The notes: a model not told the origin generated them from the letters alone. A stretch of DNA of 64,000 nt from Leucobacter sp. Psy1 (GCF_020096995.1 NZ_CP083692.1:1178001-1242000), one strand, 5' to 3'. Positions 9,065 to 18,159 are shown, counted from the first letter of the stretch. Program-made: numbers and translations.

Positions 9065-9529
9065 GTGGCGGTTGCCGCGTCGGGGGCTCTCTACGCCGCG
9101 TTCGCGGTGGCTTCGGCGTGGCTGGCACTGACCGACCTGCGCACGCGCCGGATCCCGAATCGCGTGCTCGGTGCGGCGTCCGTCGGCGTCGCGGCGTGCG
9201 GCGCGGTGTCGGTGATCGCGGGTGCAGATCCGGGTCGCCTCGCGTGGGCAGCGGCTGCGGCGGCGCTCTACGGGGTCGCCGCGCTGACACTCTGGCGGTA
9301 CGCGCCCGGGGGCTCGCTCGGCGGCGGGGACGTGAAGCTGGCACCGCTCGTCGGGTTCGCGGCCGGATGGGCCGGAGCGGAAGCCGCGTTCGTCTGGACC
9401 CCGATCGGGATCGCGGTGGCCTCGATGTGCGCTCTCATCTGGGCGCATCGCCGGGGTCGGCGGACGCTCGCCTTCGGGCCCGTGCTGCTGGCGGGCGCCT
9501 GGGTGGCGATCTTCGCGTCCTGGTGGTGA
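9065..9529 (+). CDS. Short A24-family prepilin-type peptidase
   Basis: Polytopic membrane aspartyl protease, 154 residues and almost wholly hydrophobic. Both family motifs are present: D24 in LTDLRTRRIPN and D89 in GGGDVKLAP (GxGD). It lacks the N-terminal zinc/methylase domain of full-length PilD, resembling the small TadV/CpaA-type peptidases that process Flp or competence pseudopilins. No pilin genes are in the window. The GTG follows the argB stop directly (TAGGTG), so it is probably co-translated with argB, which is odd for a pilus gene. Confidence 0.8.
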   Translation: MAVAASGALYAAFAVASAWLALTDLRTRRIPNRVLGAASVGVAACGAVSVIAGADPGRLAWAAAAAALYGVAALTLWRYAPGGSLGGGDVKLAPLVGFAAGWAGAEAAFVWTPIGIAVASMCALIWAHRRGRRTLAFGPVLLAGAWVAIFASWW

Positions 9530-9714
9530 GACACCCCAGCACCCCGTCACCCGCGGCAGGTAACGATCCCGTCTCGGGCCCGATCAGGTATGACGTGCGC
9601 GGTGGCAGCGGAGTAACGTGATCTGCGGAAGCGGCGGCATGCCAGTGCAGGATTGCCGCCCTGACGCGTCCGGAAGGACGATGAGCAGGGAACCACGATG
9701 ACGAGGAGAGCTTC

Positions 9715-11046
9715 ATGAGTACTGGAACAGTGACGACCCGGCGGGCTGCGCGAGGGTTCGGCCGCGGCCGAGTGGGCACGGCCATCGGTTTCACGGCCGC
9801 GACCGCGCTGATGCTGAGCGGTTGCGCGGGCGGCGGGGGAGGCGACGAGTCCCTGGGCGATTTCGAGGGTGAAACCCTCACCGTCGCGGCGGCCTGGTCG
9901 GGTGCCGAGCAGGAGAACTTCGAGGCGGTGCTGCAGGAGTTCAGCGACCGTACGGGCGCCCAGGTCGACTACACGAGCTTCGGCGACAACGGGCCCACCT
10001 ACATTCAGGGGCAGCTCGAAGGCGGCACCCCGCCGAACGTCGCCGTGATCGGTCAGCCTGCCCTCATGCAGTCGCTTGCGCAGAACGGCGATATCGTCGC
10101 GGTCGGCGAGGGCGTGCAGTCTGCGGTGGCCGAGAACTACGCCGACACCTGGGCGGACCTCGGCAGCGTCGACGGGGACCTCTACGGTGTCTGGTTCAAG
10201 GTCGCCAACAAGTCGACCGTCTGGTACAACTCCGACATCTACGACGAGGCGGGTGCTGAGGCTCCGGAGGACTGGGATGGGTTCCTCGACCAGTTGCAGC
10301 TCGTGAGCGATGCCGGGTACTCGGGCATCTCGGTCGGTGCCGACGTGGGGTGGCCGCTCACCGACTGGTTCGAGAACGTGTACCTGCGGACTGCCGGGCC
10401 AGAGAAGTACGACCAGCTGACCAACCACGAGATTCCGTGGACGGACCAGTCGGTGAAGGACGCGCTCGAGGTGCTCGCCTCGCTCTGGGGCACGGACCTC
10501 GTGCAGCCGGGCGGCGATCAGCGCGACTTCCCGACCAGCGTGACCGAGGTCTTCGGGGCGGACCCCGAGGCCGGTACCGTCTTCGAGGGCGATTTCGTCG
10601 CGGGCAACATCGCGGCCGACGGAACCTCGGTGGTCGGTGAGAACGCGCTCTTCTACGATTTCCCGGCGATCGACGGATCGGATCCGAGCGTCGTCTCCGG
10701 GGGCGACGTCGCGGTGCAGTTCGCCGATGACGAGGCCACTGCGGCGCTCATGGAGTTCCTCGCCTCGCCCGATGCCGCAGAGGTCTGGGTGCCCGAGGGT
10801 GGCCTGCTCTCGGCTAACTCGGGGGTGGACACCTCGCTCTACCCCGACGAGACGACGCAGCAGATCGCCGAGTCCCTGCTCGAGGCCGAGGAGATCCGCT
10901 TCGATATGTCCGATCTCGCTCCGAGCGCCTTCGGCGGCACACCCGGTCAGGGGTTCTGGCAGGAGATGATCTCGTTCTACCAGGATCCGAGCGACATCGA
11001 CGGTACCGCGCAGCGTCTCGAGGACGCAGCGGCCGACGCCTACTGA
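9715..11046 (+). CDS. Sugar ABC transporter substrate-binding lipoprotein
   Basis: Extracytoplasmic solute-binding protein, 443 residues, of the alpha-glucoside / MalE-like cluster. A signal sequence ends in a lipobox LSGC with C37 as the lipidated residue; a Gly-rich tether follows. The mature part starts LTVAAAWSGAEQENFEAVL, and aromatic ligand-binding residues such as VWFKVANKSTVWYN are visible. GAGGAG lies 8 nt upstream of the ATG. It is first of a module with two permeases, a HAD enzyme and a GH65 phosphorylase, so the ligand is probably an alpha-linked glucose disaccharide. Confidence 0.9.
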   Translation: MSTGTVTTRRAARGFGRGRVGTAIGFTAATALMLSGCAGGGGGDESLGDFEGETLTVAAAWSGAEQENFEAVLQEFSDRTGAQVDYTSFGDNGPTYIQGQLEGGTPPNVAVIGQPALMQSLAQNGDIVAVGEGVQSAVAENYADTWADLGSVDGDLYGVWFKVANKSTVWYNSDIYDEAGAEAPEDWDGFLDQLQLVSDAGYSGISVGADVGWPLTDWFENVYLRTAGPEKYDQLTNHEIPWTDQSVKDALEVLASLWGTDLVQPGGDQRDFPTSVTEVFGADPEAGTVFEGDFVAGNIAADGTSVVGENALFYDFPAIDGSDPSVVSGGDVAVQFADDEATAALMEFLASPDAAEVWVPEGGLLSANSGVDTSLYPDETTQQIAESLLEAEEIRFDMSDLAPSAFGGTPGQGFWQEMISFYQDPSDIDGTAQRLEDAAADAY

Positions 11047-11059
11047 GTCTGACCGCACC

Positions 11060-12415
11060 ATGAGCCGTACACTCACGGTCCCGGTGCAGGTCCGGGGTCG
11101 CGGACCGAAACTCCGCGGCCCCGCCCGCCTGCGCCGCGGGCTCGTCATCGCGTCGTTCCTGGGGCCTGGCCTCATCGTGCTCGGAGCGCTCGTCGTCTAC
11201 CCGATCGTCTACACGCTCATCCGATCGTTCTTCGACCGCACCGGTGCGGAGTTCGTCGGGTGGGAGAACTACGTGACGATGTTCACGAACGAGACCACGT
11301 TCACCGCGATCCGGAACAACATCATGTGGGTGCTCGTCGCCCCCGTCGCCGTGACGGTGCTCGGCCTCATCTTCGCGGTGCTCGTCGACAAGCTCGGGTG
11401 GAAGACCGCGTTCCGGCTCATCGTCTTCATGCCGATGGCCATCTCGATGCTCGCGGCGGGCGTGATCTTCCGCGGGATGTTCCAGGAGAGCCCGCAGCTC
11501 GGCGTCGTGAACGCCGCCATCACGAGCGTGCAGAGCGTCTTCGGTGACGACGCCGGGTACCCGGGTGCCGGCCCCCGCGAGGGCTTCGGCATCGTGGACG
11601 ACGGCGGGATCATCGCCTCGGAGGCCGAGGTGGCCACGGGATCGATCCAGAACTTCCCGTTGACCGGCATCAAGCAGAGTGATCTGCCTGAGGGACTGGT
11701 GGACGCCGAAGCCGTGGACGCCGCGGGATCCTCGGAGATTTCGGGCACCGTCTTCCTCGACGTCATCTCGGGTGGCGGCGGGACGAACGGCGAAATCGAG
11801 GACGGGAAGCGCGGACTCGAGGGAGTCCGCGTGGACGCCGTGGACGCGGACGGGTCGATCCGCGGGTACGCGACCACCGGAGCGGGCGGCACGTACACGA
11901 TCGAGGGACTCGACGCCGGAGAGAGCTACCGTGTCGCCCTTCCTGCCGCGAACTTCGACGCCGGCGCACAGGGCGTGTCGTGGCTGAGCTCCACGTTCAT
12001 CAACGTCGTCGTGATCCTCTCCTATATCTGGATCTGGGCGGGGTTCGCGATGGTGATGATCGCCTCGGGCCTCTCGGCGATGGACCGCTCGCTCCAGGAG
12101 GCGGCGCGCACCGATGGTGCCAGCGAGTGGCAGGTGTTCACGCGGATCACCGCTCCGCTGCTCGCCCCCGTGCTGGTGGTGGTGTTCGTGACGCTCATCA
12201 TCAACGTGCTCAAGATCTTCGACCTGGTCTACGTGATCCCGCCTGGCGCGTCGAAACCGGCGGCCAACGTCATCGCGGTGGAGATGTGGACGGTTTCCTT
12301 CGGCGGCGGAGGCAATCAGGGACTCGGATCAGCCCTCGCGCTGCTCCTCCTGATCCTCGTGCTGCCGTCGATGATCGTGAACATCCGGAGATTCAAGGAG
12401 GAGCGGAGCCGATGA
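11060..12415 (+). CDS. Sugar ABC permease (MalF-like) with a large extracytoplasmic insertion
   Basis: Membrane subunit of a disaccharide importer, 451 residues against roughly 300 for most CUT1 permeases. The permease core is intact: N-terminal TM segments (about 30-145) and the cytoplasmic EAA loop (SLQEAARTDGASEWQVF). Between them, about residues 150-310 form a hydrophilic insertion. It includes SGTVFLDVISGGGG then RGLEGVRVDAVDADG, a dyad typical of SdrD-B / Cna-B or carboxypeptidase-regulatory-like beta-sandwiches. Position matches the P2 loop of E. coli MalF, so it may contact the binding protein. The stop overlaps the next permease by ATGA. Confidence 0.88.
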   Translation: MSRTLTVPVQVRGRGPKLRGPARLRRGLVIASFLGPGLIVLGALVVYPIVYTLIRSFFDRTGAEFVGWENYVTMFTNETTFTAIRNNIMWVLVAPVAVTVLGLIFAVLVDKLGWKTAFRLIVFMPMAISMLAAGVIFRGMFQESPQLGVVNAAITSVQSVFGDDAGYPGAGPREGFGIVDDGGIIASEAEVATGSIQNFPLTGIKQSDLPEGLVDAEAVDAAGSSEISGTVFLDVISGGGGTNGEIEDGKRGLEGVRVDAVDADGSIRGYATTGAGGTYTIEGLDAGESYRVALPAANFDAGAQGVSWLSSTFINVVVILSYIWIWAGFAMVMIASGLSAMDRSLQEAARTDGASEWQVFTRITAPLLAPVLVVVFVTLIINVLKIFDLVYVIPPGASKPAANVIAVEMWTVSFGGGGNQGLGSALALLLLILVLPSMIVNIRRFKEERSR

Positions 12416-13290
12416 GCGTGACAACTCCTGCTAAGCCCCGCCGTACGATGGGCCAGCGGATCGCGAGTGGATTCGGACGGGGGATCATCAACGTCGTGCT
12501 CCTCATCGTCGCGATCTTCTGGCTGGTGCCGACGGTCGGTCTGCTGCTGACCTCGTTCCGATCCGTCGGCGACAATGCGTCGAGCGGGTGGTGGACCGTG
12601 CTCACGAAGCCCACTGAGCTGACGATCGAGAACTACGCCAACCTCCTGTCGAACCCGACGATCACCGGGTCGTTCTGGAACACCGTCGTGATCGCGGTGC
12701 CGACCACGGTGCTCGTCGTCCTGCTCGGTTCGCTCGCCGCGTACGCGTTCGCGTGGTTGCGCTTCCCGGGACGGGACTGGTTGTTCCTCGCCGTCATCGT
12801 GCTGCTCGCGGTGCCCCTGCAGGTCGCGCTGATCCCGCTCGCGCGGCTGTTCGGGGCGCTCGGGATCTTCGGCAGCGTGCTCGGGGTGATTCTCTTTCAC
12901 ACGGCGTTCGGGCTCCCGTTCGCGATATTCCTGCTGCGCAACTTCTTCATCCAGGTGCCGGCGGAGTTGCTGGAGGCGGCGCGGATCGACGGAGCGAAGG
13001 ACTGGCGGATCTTCTTCCAGGTCATGCTGCCGCTCGGGTTGCCCGCGATCGCGTCGCTCGCGATCTTCCAGTTCCTCTGGACGTGGAACGACATGCTCGT
13101 GGCGCTGATCTTCACGAATTCCGACTCTCAACCGCTCACCGTGGCCATCCAGTCACAGCTCAGACAGTTCGGATCGAACATCGATGTGCTCTCCGCGGGC
13201 GCTTTCTTGTCTATGCTGGTACCGCTGATAGTGTTCTTCGCGTTCCAGCGGTACTTCGTGCAGGCGCTGCTGGCAGGATCCCAGAAGTAA
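12412..13290 (+). CDS. Sugar ABC permease (MalG-like)
   Basis: Second membrane subunit of the importer, 292 residues, with six predicted TM segments. The EAA-type loop reads ELLEAARIDGAKDWRIFF, which docks on the ATPase. ATG 12412 overlaps the previous stop (ATGA) and is preceded by GGAGGAGCGG. No ABC ATPase is encoded nearby, so a shared MsmK/MsmX-type ATPase from elsewhere must energise the transporter. Confidence 0.92.
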   Translation: MSVTTPAKPRRTMGQRIASGFGRGIINVVLLIVAIFWLVPTVGLLLTSFRSVGDNASSGWWTVLTKPTELTIENYANLLSNPTITGSFWNTVVIAVPTTVLVVLLGSLAAYAFAWLRFPGRDWLFLAVIVLLAVPLQVALIPLARLFGALGIFGSVLGVILFHTAFGLPFAIFLLRNFFIQVPAELLEAARIDGAKDWRIFFQVMLPLGLPAIASLAIFQFLWTWNDMLVALIFTNSDSQPLTVAIQSQLRQFGSNIDVLSAGAFLSMLVPLIVFFAFQRYFVQALLAGSQK

Positions 13291-13317
13291 GACGAAAGCC
13301 ACGGAAGGGTCGACGTA

Positions 13318-14016
13318 TTGATCGACGACTACGACGCGTTTCTGTTCGACCTCGACGGGGTCATCACCCCCACCGTCGACCTGCACATGCGGGCCTGGCA
13401 GGAGACATTCGACGAAGTCTTCGCGCGTCACGGCGCGGAGCCGTACCGGGAGAGCGACTACTACCGTTCGCTCGACGGACGCCCGCGGTTCGACGGTGTC
13501 GCGACGCTGCTCGAGGCGCGGGGCATCTCGCTTCCCCCGGGCGAAGCCGGGGATGACGGGCTGGACACCGTAACGGGCATTGGCAACCGGAAGAACCGGG
13601 CGTTCACCGAGGTCCTGGAGCGGGACGGGATCGAGCCGTACCCCGGTTCGCTCCGCCTGCTCGATCAGCTCGCCGGCCGCCCGCTCGCGATCGTCTCGAG
13701 TTCTCGGAACGCCGACGCCGTGCTCCGCGCTGCGGGCCTGCGCGACCGGTTCCCGGTCGTCGTCGACGGTACCGTCGCCGATCGGGAAGGGCTCCCTGGC
13801 AAGCCTGCGCCGGACACCTTCGTGAGGGCCGCCGAGCTCCTGGGGCATCGGCCCGAGCGAGCAGCGGCGTTCGAGGACGCCGTCTCCGGTGTCGCAGCGG
13901 CGCACGCCGGAGGATTCGGTCTAGTGGTCGGCGTCGACCGAGGGACGGGAGCCGATGCCCTCCGCGCTGCGGGTGCCGGTGTGATCGTGAACGATCTCGA
14001 GGAGTTGGTGCGATGA
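13318..14016 (+). CDS. pgmB: HAD-superfamily beta-phosphoglucomutase-like enzyme
   Basis: 232-residue HAD phosphotransferase. The DxD nucleophile motif is FDLDGVITP (D11, D13), followed by a helical cap, then SSRNADAVL (motif II Ser), KPAPDTF (motif III Lys) and AFEDAVSG (motif IV). Next to a GH65 inverting phosphorylase the obvious role is converting beta-glucose-1-phosphate to glucose-6-phosphate. The start is a rare TTG at 13318, the only start giving the standard N-terminus. It overlaps the GH65 gene by 4 nt (ATGA). Some HAD relatives are simple phosphatases, so the symbol rests on context. Confidence 0.8.
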   Translation: MIDDYDAFLFDLDGVITPTVDLHMRAWQETFDEVFARHGAEPYRESDYYRSLDGRPRFDGVATLLEARGISLPPGEAGDDGLDTVTGIGNRKNRAFTEVLERDGIEPYPGSLRLLDQLAGRPLAIVSSSRNADAVLRAAGLRDRFPVVVDGTVADREGLPGKPAPDTFVRAAELLGHRPERAAAFEDAVSGVAAAHAGGFGLVVGVDRGTGADALRAAGAGVIVNDLEELVR

Positions 14017-16631
14017 ACCCGGGAGTCGAGACGCAGCGTTGGTTCGGCGACGACCCGTGGAAGCTGGTGGTGCGGGGGATCGACCCCGCCCTCGCCGGAG
14101 AGGATGAGACCCTCTTCTCGCTCGCGAACGGCTACCTCGGTCTGCGCGGCAATCACGAGGAGGGGTTGCCGCTCGGCAGCCACGGCACCTTCGTGAACGG
14201 CCTGCACGAGACCTGGCGCATTCAGCACGCCGAGAACGCCTACGGGTTCGCCGAGCACGGTCAGACGATCGTGAACGCGCCGGACGCGAAGACGATCCGG
14301 ATCTACGTGGACGATGAGCGACTGAACCTCGAAACCTCCGAAATACAGGAGGTGACGAGAACCCTGGACCTCCGGGAGGGCACGTTCACCCGGTCGCTGA
14401 CCTGGCTCACCCCGACGGGCAAGCGCGTGCGCGTCGACACGAAGCGCATGGTCTCCTTCGTGCACCGGCACATGGCGACCGTCGAGATGACGGTGACGGC
14501 GCTCGACGCCGACGCGGAGCTGACGTTCAGCAGCCTGGTGATCAACCGGCAGGATCTGGCGCGCGTCAACACCGAGACGCCTGGCGTCGAGGTCGGGGAA
14601 GCGGGGCAGACGCGCGAGATGAACGACCCTCGCCAGAGCGAGATGTTGACGGACCGGGTGCTGAACCCCGGTCCGCATCGCCACAGCATGAGCCGCACCA
14701 TCATGAGTTACGGCGTGAACAACTCCGGGATGAAGGTCGCGGTGGGCGTGGACCACGTCTTCGCGCCGGATCCGGAGCGGGACCCGCTGCAGTTGAACAC
14801 CGGTATCTCGAGCGGCGCGCTCAGCGAGATGCAGGATCTCGGCGAGGGGTGGCACTCCCGAGTCGAGGCGGGGCCCGACCGCGTCAGGCACCTCTTCCAG
14901 GGCACGGCGTACGAGGGTCAAACGGTCCGGCTCACGAAGACGATCATGTACCACTCCTCGGCCACCTCGGCGCTCACTGAGATGGTCGACCGCTGCGAGC
15001 AGTCGCTCGAGCAGCTCGCCATCGAGCCTGCGGGGGAGCGCTGGCGGGCCCAGCGCGCGTTCCTCGACGAGTTCTGGCGTGCGAGCGGTGTCGAGGTCGA
15101 CGCCGAGCAGGGCGTGCAGCAGTCGATCAACTGGAACCTCTTCCAGCTCGTGCAGGCGGCGGCGCGTGCCGATGGACGGGGTATCCCCGCGAAGGGCCTG
15201 ACGGGGTCGGGGTACAGCGGACACTACTTCTGGGACTCGGAGATCTACGTGCTCCCGTTCCTCACCTACACGACCCCTCGCTGGGCGCGGAACGCACTGC
15301 GGGCGCGCGAGCGGATGCTGCCGCGCGCCAGGGCACGGGCGGCCATGCTCAGCGAGAACGGCGCGCTCTTCCCCTGGCGCACGATCAACGGTGAGGAGGC
15401 GAGCGCCTACTACGCGGCCGGGACCGCCGCGTACCACATCAACGCCGACATCACCTACGCGCTCGCTCGGTACGTCTCGGCGACGGGGGACACCGGCTTC
15501 ATCGCCGGAGGCGCCAGTGACATCGCTGTGGAGACGGCGCGACTGTGGTCGAGTCTCGGCTTCTGGAGCGGCGGCGCCGTCGGCTCAGGCCAGTTCCACA
15601 TCCACGGAGTCACCGGTCCGGACGAGTACACGACGGTGGTGAACGACAACCTGTTCACGAACGTCATGGCGCAGTTCAACCTCCGGTTCGCGGTCGAGGT
15701 CGTGCGCCGCATGATGCGCGATTCGCCCGCCGACTACTGGGACCTCGTGGAGCGCCTCGACCTCGCTGATGATGAGGTGAAGAACTGGGCGATGGCCGCC
15801 GAGCACATGTGCGTGCCCTATTCGGAGGAGAGTGGTGTTCACCCGCAAGACGCCCATTTCCTGGAGCGGGAGATGTGGAATCTCGCGGCAACGCCCCCCG
15901 AGCAGAAGCCGCTGCTCCTGCACTTCCACCCGCTGGTGATCTACCGGTACCAGGTGCTCAAGCAGGCCGACGTCGTCCTCGCGCTGCTGCTCGCGAGCGA
16001 CGAGTTCACGCTGGAGCAGAAGCGGGCTGACTTCGAGTACTACGATGCGCTCACCACGGGCGATTCCAGCCTCTCGGCAGTCGTGCAGTCGATCATCGCC
16101 GCCGAAGTCGGCTACCAGGATCTCGCGTACCGGTATTTCGAGCACGCGCTCAGGGTCGATCTCGACAACCTGCATCGCAACGCCTCCGATGGCGTCCACG
16201 TCGCCTCGGCCGGCGGCATTTGGATGACGCTCGTCCAGGGGTTCGCCGGCATGCGCGACGCCGGCAGGCGACTGAGCTTCGATCCGCGTCTGCCGAAGCA
16301 CTGGGGGCGCCTCGCGTTCTCGCTCATGTGGCGCGGGAAGCGAGTCTCGGTCGAGCTCGAGCGCGAAGCGATCTCGTTCGCGCTCGTCGACGGCGAGGAG
16401 CCCGTGACCGTGTACGTCCGCGGGCGGGCCTTCGAGGTCGCCGTCGGAAGCCCGGTGCGCGTCGAGCTCGACGGGCAGGGGCCGGACCTCGGAGAGTTCG
16501 AGGGACTTTCGGCCGGCATCCTGCCGCGCGACGGCGAGGGCGAGCACCACGTGCCGACGGTCGAGGTGCCGGTGATCACCACCTCGATCCCCGTCAAAGC
16601 GCCGCTCACGGTCGCCGAGCCCGAGCTGTAG
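14013..16631 (+). CDS. GH65 disaccharide phosphorylase (maltose/trehalose/kojibiose type)
   Basis: Inverting glycoside phosphorylase, 872 residues, that splits an alpha-glucosyl disaccharide with phosphate into beta-glucose-1-phosphate and glucose. An N-terminal beta-sandwich (about 1-300) precedes the (alpha/alpha)6 barrel. The likely general acid is E538 in VTGPDEYTTVVND, and phosphate-site residues follow near DGVHVASAGGIW. The start overlaps pgmB. The pairing with pgmB and a MalEFG-like importer supports intracellular phosphorolysis. Maltose, trehalose, kojibiose and nigerose cannot be told apart by eye. Confidence 0.88.
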   Translation: MNPGVETQRWFGDDPWKLVVRGIDPALAGEDETLFSLANGYLGLRGNHEEGLPLGSHGTFVNGLHETWRIQHAENAYGFAEHGQTIVNAPDAKTIRIYVDDERLNLETSEIQEVTRTLDLREGTFTRSLTWLTPTGKRVRVDTKRMVSFVHRHMATVEMTVTALDADAELTFSSLVINRQDLARVNTETPGVEVGEAGQTREMNDPRQSEMLTDRVLNPGPHRHSMSRTIMSYGVNNSGMKVAVGVDHVFAPDPERDPLQLNTGISSGALSEMQDLGEGWHSRVEAGPDRVRHLFQGTAYEGQTVRLTKTIMYHSSATSALTEMVDRCEQSLEQLAIEPAGERWRAQRAFLDEFWRASGVEVDAEQGVQQSINWNLFQLVQAAARADGRGIPAKGLTGSGYSGHYFWDSEIYVLPFLTYTTPRWARNALRARERMLPRARARAAMLSENGALFPWRTINGEEASAYYAAGTAAYHINADITYALARYVSATGDTGFIAGGASDIAVETARLWSSLGFWSGGAVGSGQFHIHGVTGPDEYTTVVNDNLFTNVMAQFNLRFAVEVVRRMMRDSPADYWDLVERLDLADDEVKNWAMAAEHMCVPYSEESGVHPQDAHFLEREMWNLAATPPEQKPLLLHFHPLVIYRYQVLKQADVVLALLLASDEFTLEQKRADFEYYDALTTGDSSLSAVVQSIIAAEVGYQDLAYRYFEHALRVDLDNLHRNASDGVHVASAGGIWMTLVQGFAGMRDAGRRLSFDPRLPKHWGRLAFSLMWRGKRVSVELEREAISFALVDGEEPVTVYVRGRAFEVAVGSPVRVELDGQGPDLGEFEGLSAGILPRDGEGEHHVPTVEVPVITTSIPVKAPLTVAEPEL

Positions 16632-16701
16632 CGCGTTCGCGCAGGTGCGCCGGGCGTAGGATAGAGGGGTTCCGGTGCAGTCGATTGAAAGGTGAGGTTC
16701 T

Positions 16702-17022
16702 GTGACCTACGTCATTGCTCTTCCGTGCGTTGATGTGAAGGATCGTGCCTGCGTCGACGAATGCCCGGTCGACTGCATCTACGAGGGTGAGCGCTCGCTC
16801 TACATCCACCCCGATGAGTGCGTCGACTGCGGCGCCTGCGAGCCCGTGTGCCCCGTCGAGGCGATCTACTACGAGGACGACCTGCCCGAAGAGTGGTCCG
16901 AGTACTACACCGCGAACGTCGATTTCTTCGACGAGATCGGTTCTCCCGGCGGAGCGGCGAAGACGGGTGTGTACGATTTCGATCACCCCATCATCGCGGC
17001 GCTTCCTCCGCAGGGGGAGTAG
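16702..17022 (+). CDS. fdxA: Seven-iron ferredoxin
   Basis: Small acidic electron carrier, 106 residues, with [3Fe-4S] and [4Fe-4S] clusters. The cysteine pattern is C9, then CVDECPVDC (C17, C21, C25), then [20 protein letters not shown]-terminal extension (about 60-106) matches FdxA-type ferredoxins of actinobacteria. GTG 16702 is preceded by AAAGGTGAGG, and TAGGAT at 16657-16662 could be its -10 element. It lies 3 nt upstream of dapC, a pairing conserved in actinobacteria. Confidence 0.93.
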   Translation: MTYVIALPCVDVKDRACVDECPVDCIYEGERSLYIHPDECVDCGACEPVCPVEAIYYEDDLPEEWSEYYTANVDFFDEIGSPGGAAKTGVYDFDHPIIAALPPQGE

Positions 17023-17025
17023 CCC

Positions 17026-18126
17026 GTGCGCGGTACGCTGCCCGACTACCCGTGGGACGCCATGGCGCCGTACGCCGAGCGGGCAAGAGGGCACGCCGAA
17101 GGAGCGTTGAATCTCTCCGTCGGTTCGCCCGTCGACCCGACTCCCGAGCCGGTGCGCCACGCCCTCGCCACGGCGACGGACGCCCACGGATACCCGGCGA
17201 CTGCGGGGTCGGACGAGTTGCGTGCCGCGATCGTGGAGTGGTTCCTCCGCCGTCGCGGTGTGACGCTCGGCACCGATGCGGTGCTGCCGACCGTCGGTTC
17301 GAAAGAGCTGGTGGCACTGCTGCCGATGCTGCTCGGGCTCGGCGCCGAGGAGACAGTGGTGCACCCGCGCGTCGCCTATCCGAGCTATGCCATGGGCGCC
17401 GCGCTGGTCGGAGCAGCGGCCGTCGCCAGCGACGATCCGGCGGAGTGGCCAGACAGCACGCGTCTCGTGTGGCTGAATTCGCCTGGCAACCCCGACGGCC
17501 GTGTGCTCGGTGTGGAGGCACTGAGTGCCGCCGTCGCGCGTGCGCGTGAGCTCGGCGCGGTCATCGCGGGCGACGAGTGCTACGCCGAGTTCGGGTGGGA
17601 GTCTCCGTGGATCAGCGAGGCGATCCCGTCGATCCTCGACCCCCGCGTCGTCGGCGACGACCACTCCGGCGTCCTCTCGGTGTACTCGCTGAGCAAGCAG
17701 TCGAACCTCGCGGGCTATCGTGCCGCCCTGATCGGGGGAGATCCGGCGCTCGTTTCCCGCCTCCTCACGGTGCGCAAGCACGCGGGCCTGATGCTTCCCG
17801 CTCCGGTGCAGCACGCCATGGCCGTAGCGCTCGCAGATGACACGCACGTGGAGGAGCAGCGGGAGCGCTATCGGGCACGGCGCGCGATACTGCGCCCCGC
17901 CCTGGAAGCCGCTGGCTTCCGCGTCGAAGGCAGTGAAGCCGGCTTGTATCTCTGGGCGACACGCGACGAGGACGCTTGGGACTCGGTCGCGGCATTCGCA
18001 GGCCAGGGAATCATCGTCGGCCCGGGGCACTTCTACGGTGACCACTCGCCGCGCCACGTCCGGCTCGCGCTGACGGCGTCGGACGCCGATATCGCTGCCG
18101 CCGCGGGCCGCCTGAGCGGCGTGTGA
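17026..18126 (+). CDS. dapC: Succinyldiaminopimelate transaminase
   Basis: PLP-dependent class I/II aminotransferase, 366 residues. It converts N-succinyl-2-amino-6-ketopimelate to succinyl-diaminopimelate in lysine/peptidoglycan precursor synthesis. Motifs are NSPGNPDG (PLP-ring Asn region), DECYAEF (Asp to PLP nitrogen), and SLSKQSNLAGYR with the Schiff-base Lys. It starts at GTG 17026 three bases after fdxA. Presence of dapD and dapE within 4 kb confirms the succinylase branch and supports dapC over other aminotransferases. Confidence 0.9.
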   Translation: MRGTLPDYPWDAMAPYAERARGHAEGALNLSVGSPVDPTPEPVRHALATATDAHGYPATAGSDELRAAIVEWFLRRRGVTLGTDAVLPTVGSKELVALLPMLLGLGAEETVVHPRVAYPSYAMGAALVGAAAVASDDPAEWPDSTRLVWLNSPGNPDGRVLGVEALSAAVARARELGAVIAGDECYAEFGWESPWISEAIPSILDPRVVGDDHSGVLSVYSLSKQSNLAGYRAALIGGDPALVSRLLTVRKHAGLMLPAPVQHAMAVALADDTHVEEQRERYRARRAILRPALEAAGFRVEGSEAGLYLWATRDEDAWDSVAAFAGQGIIVGPGHFYGDHSPRHVRLALTASDADIAAAAGRLSGV

Positions 18127-18145
18127 GGCCCTGAAATCGCGTTTT

Positions 18146-18159
18146 GCTCGACGTCGAGA
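18146..18159. promoter_or_regulatory. Palindromic operator-like site upstream of gltA
   Basis: GCTCGACGTCGAGA, with a 12-bp perfect palindrome CTCGACGTCGAG at 18147-18158. It lies about 105 nt upstream of the gltA start and overlaps a GATAGT hexamer that could be a -10. The same palindrome with one centre change (TCTCGACATCGAGA) precedes sucC at 42309-42322. The binding protein is unknown to me. Confidence 0.5.

Noticed and set aside
9633-9660. Hairpin GGCGGCA...TGCCGCC upstream of the sugar-binding lipoprotein
   Set aside because: Seven pairs, long loop, no U-tract or known regulatory match; could easily occur by chance in GC-rich DNA.
13665-15437. Long open frame (590 codons) on the minus strand opposite the GH65 gene
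   Set aside because: It is the complementary-frame shadow of a high-GC coding sequence; the plus strand encodes a clear GH65 enzyme.
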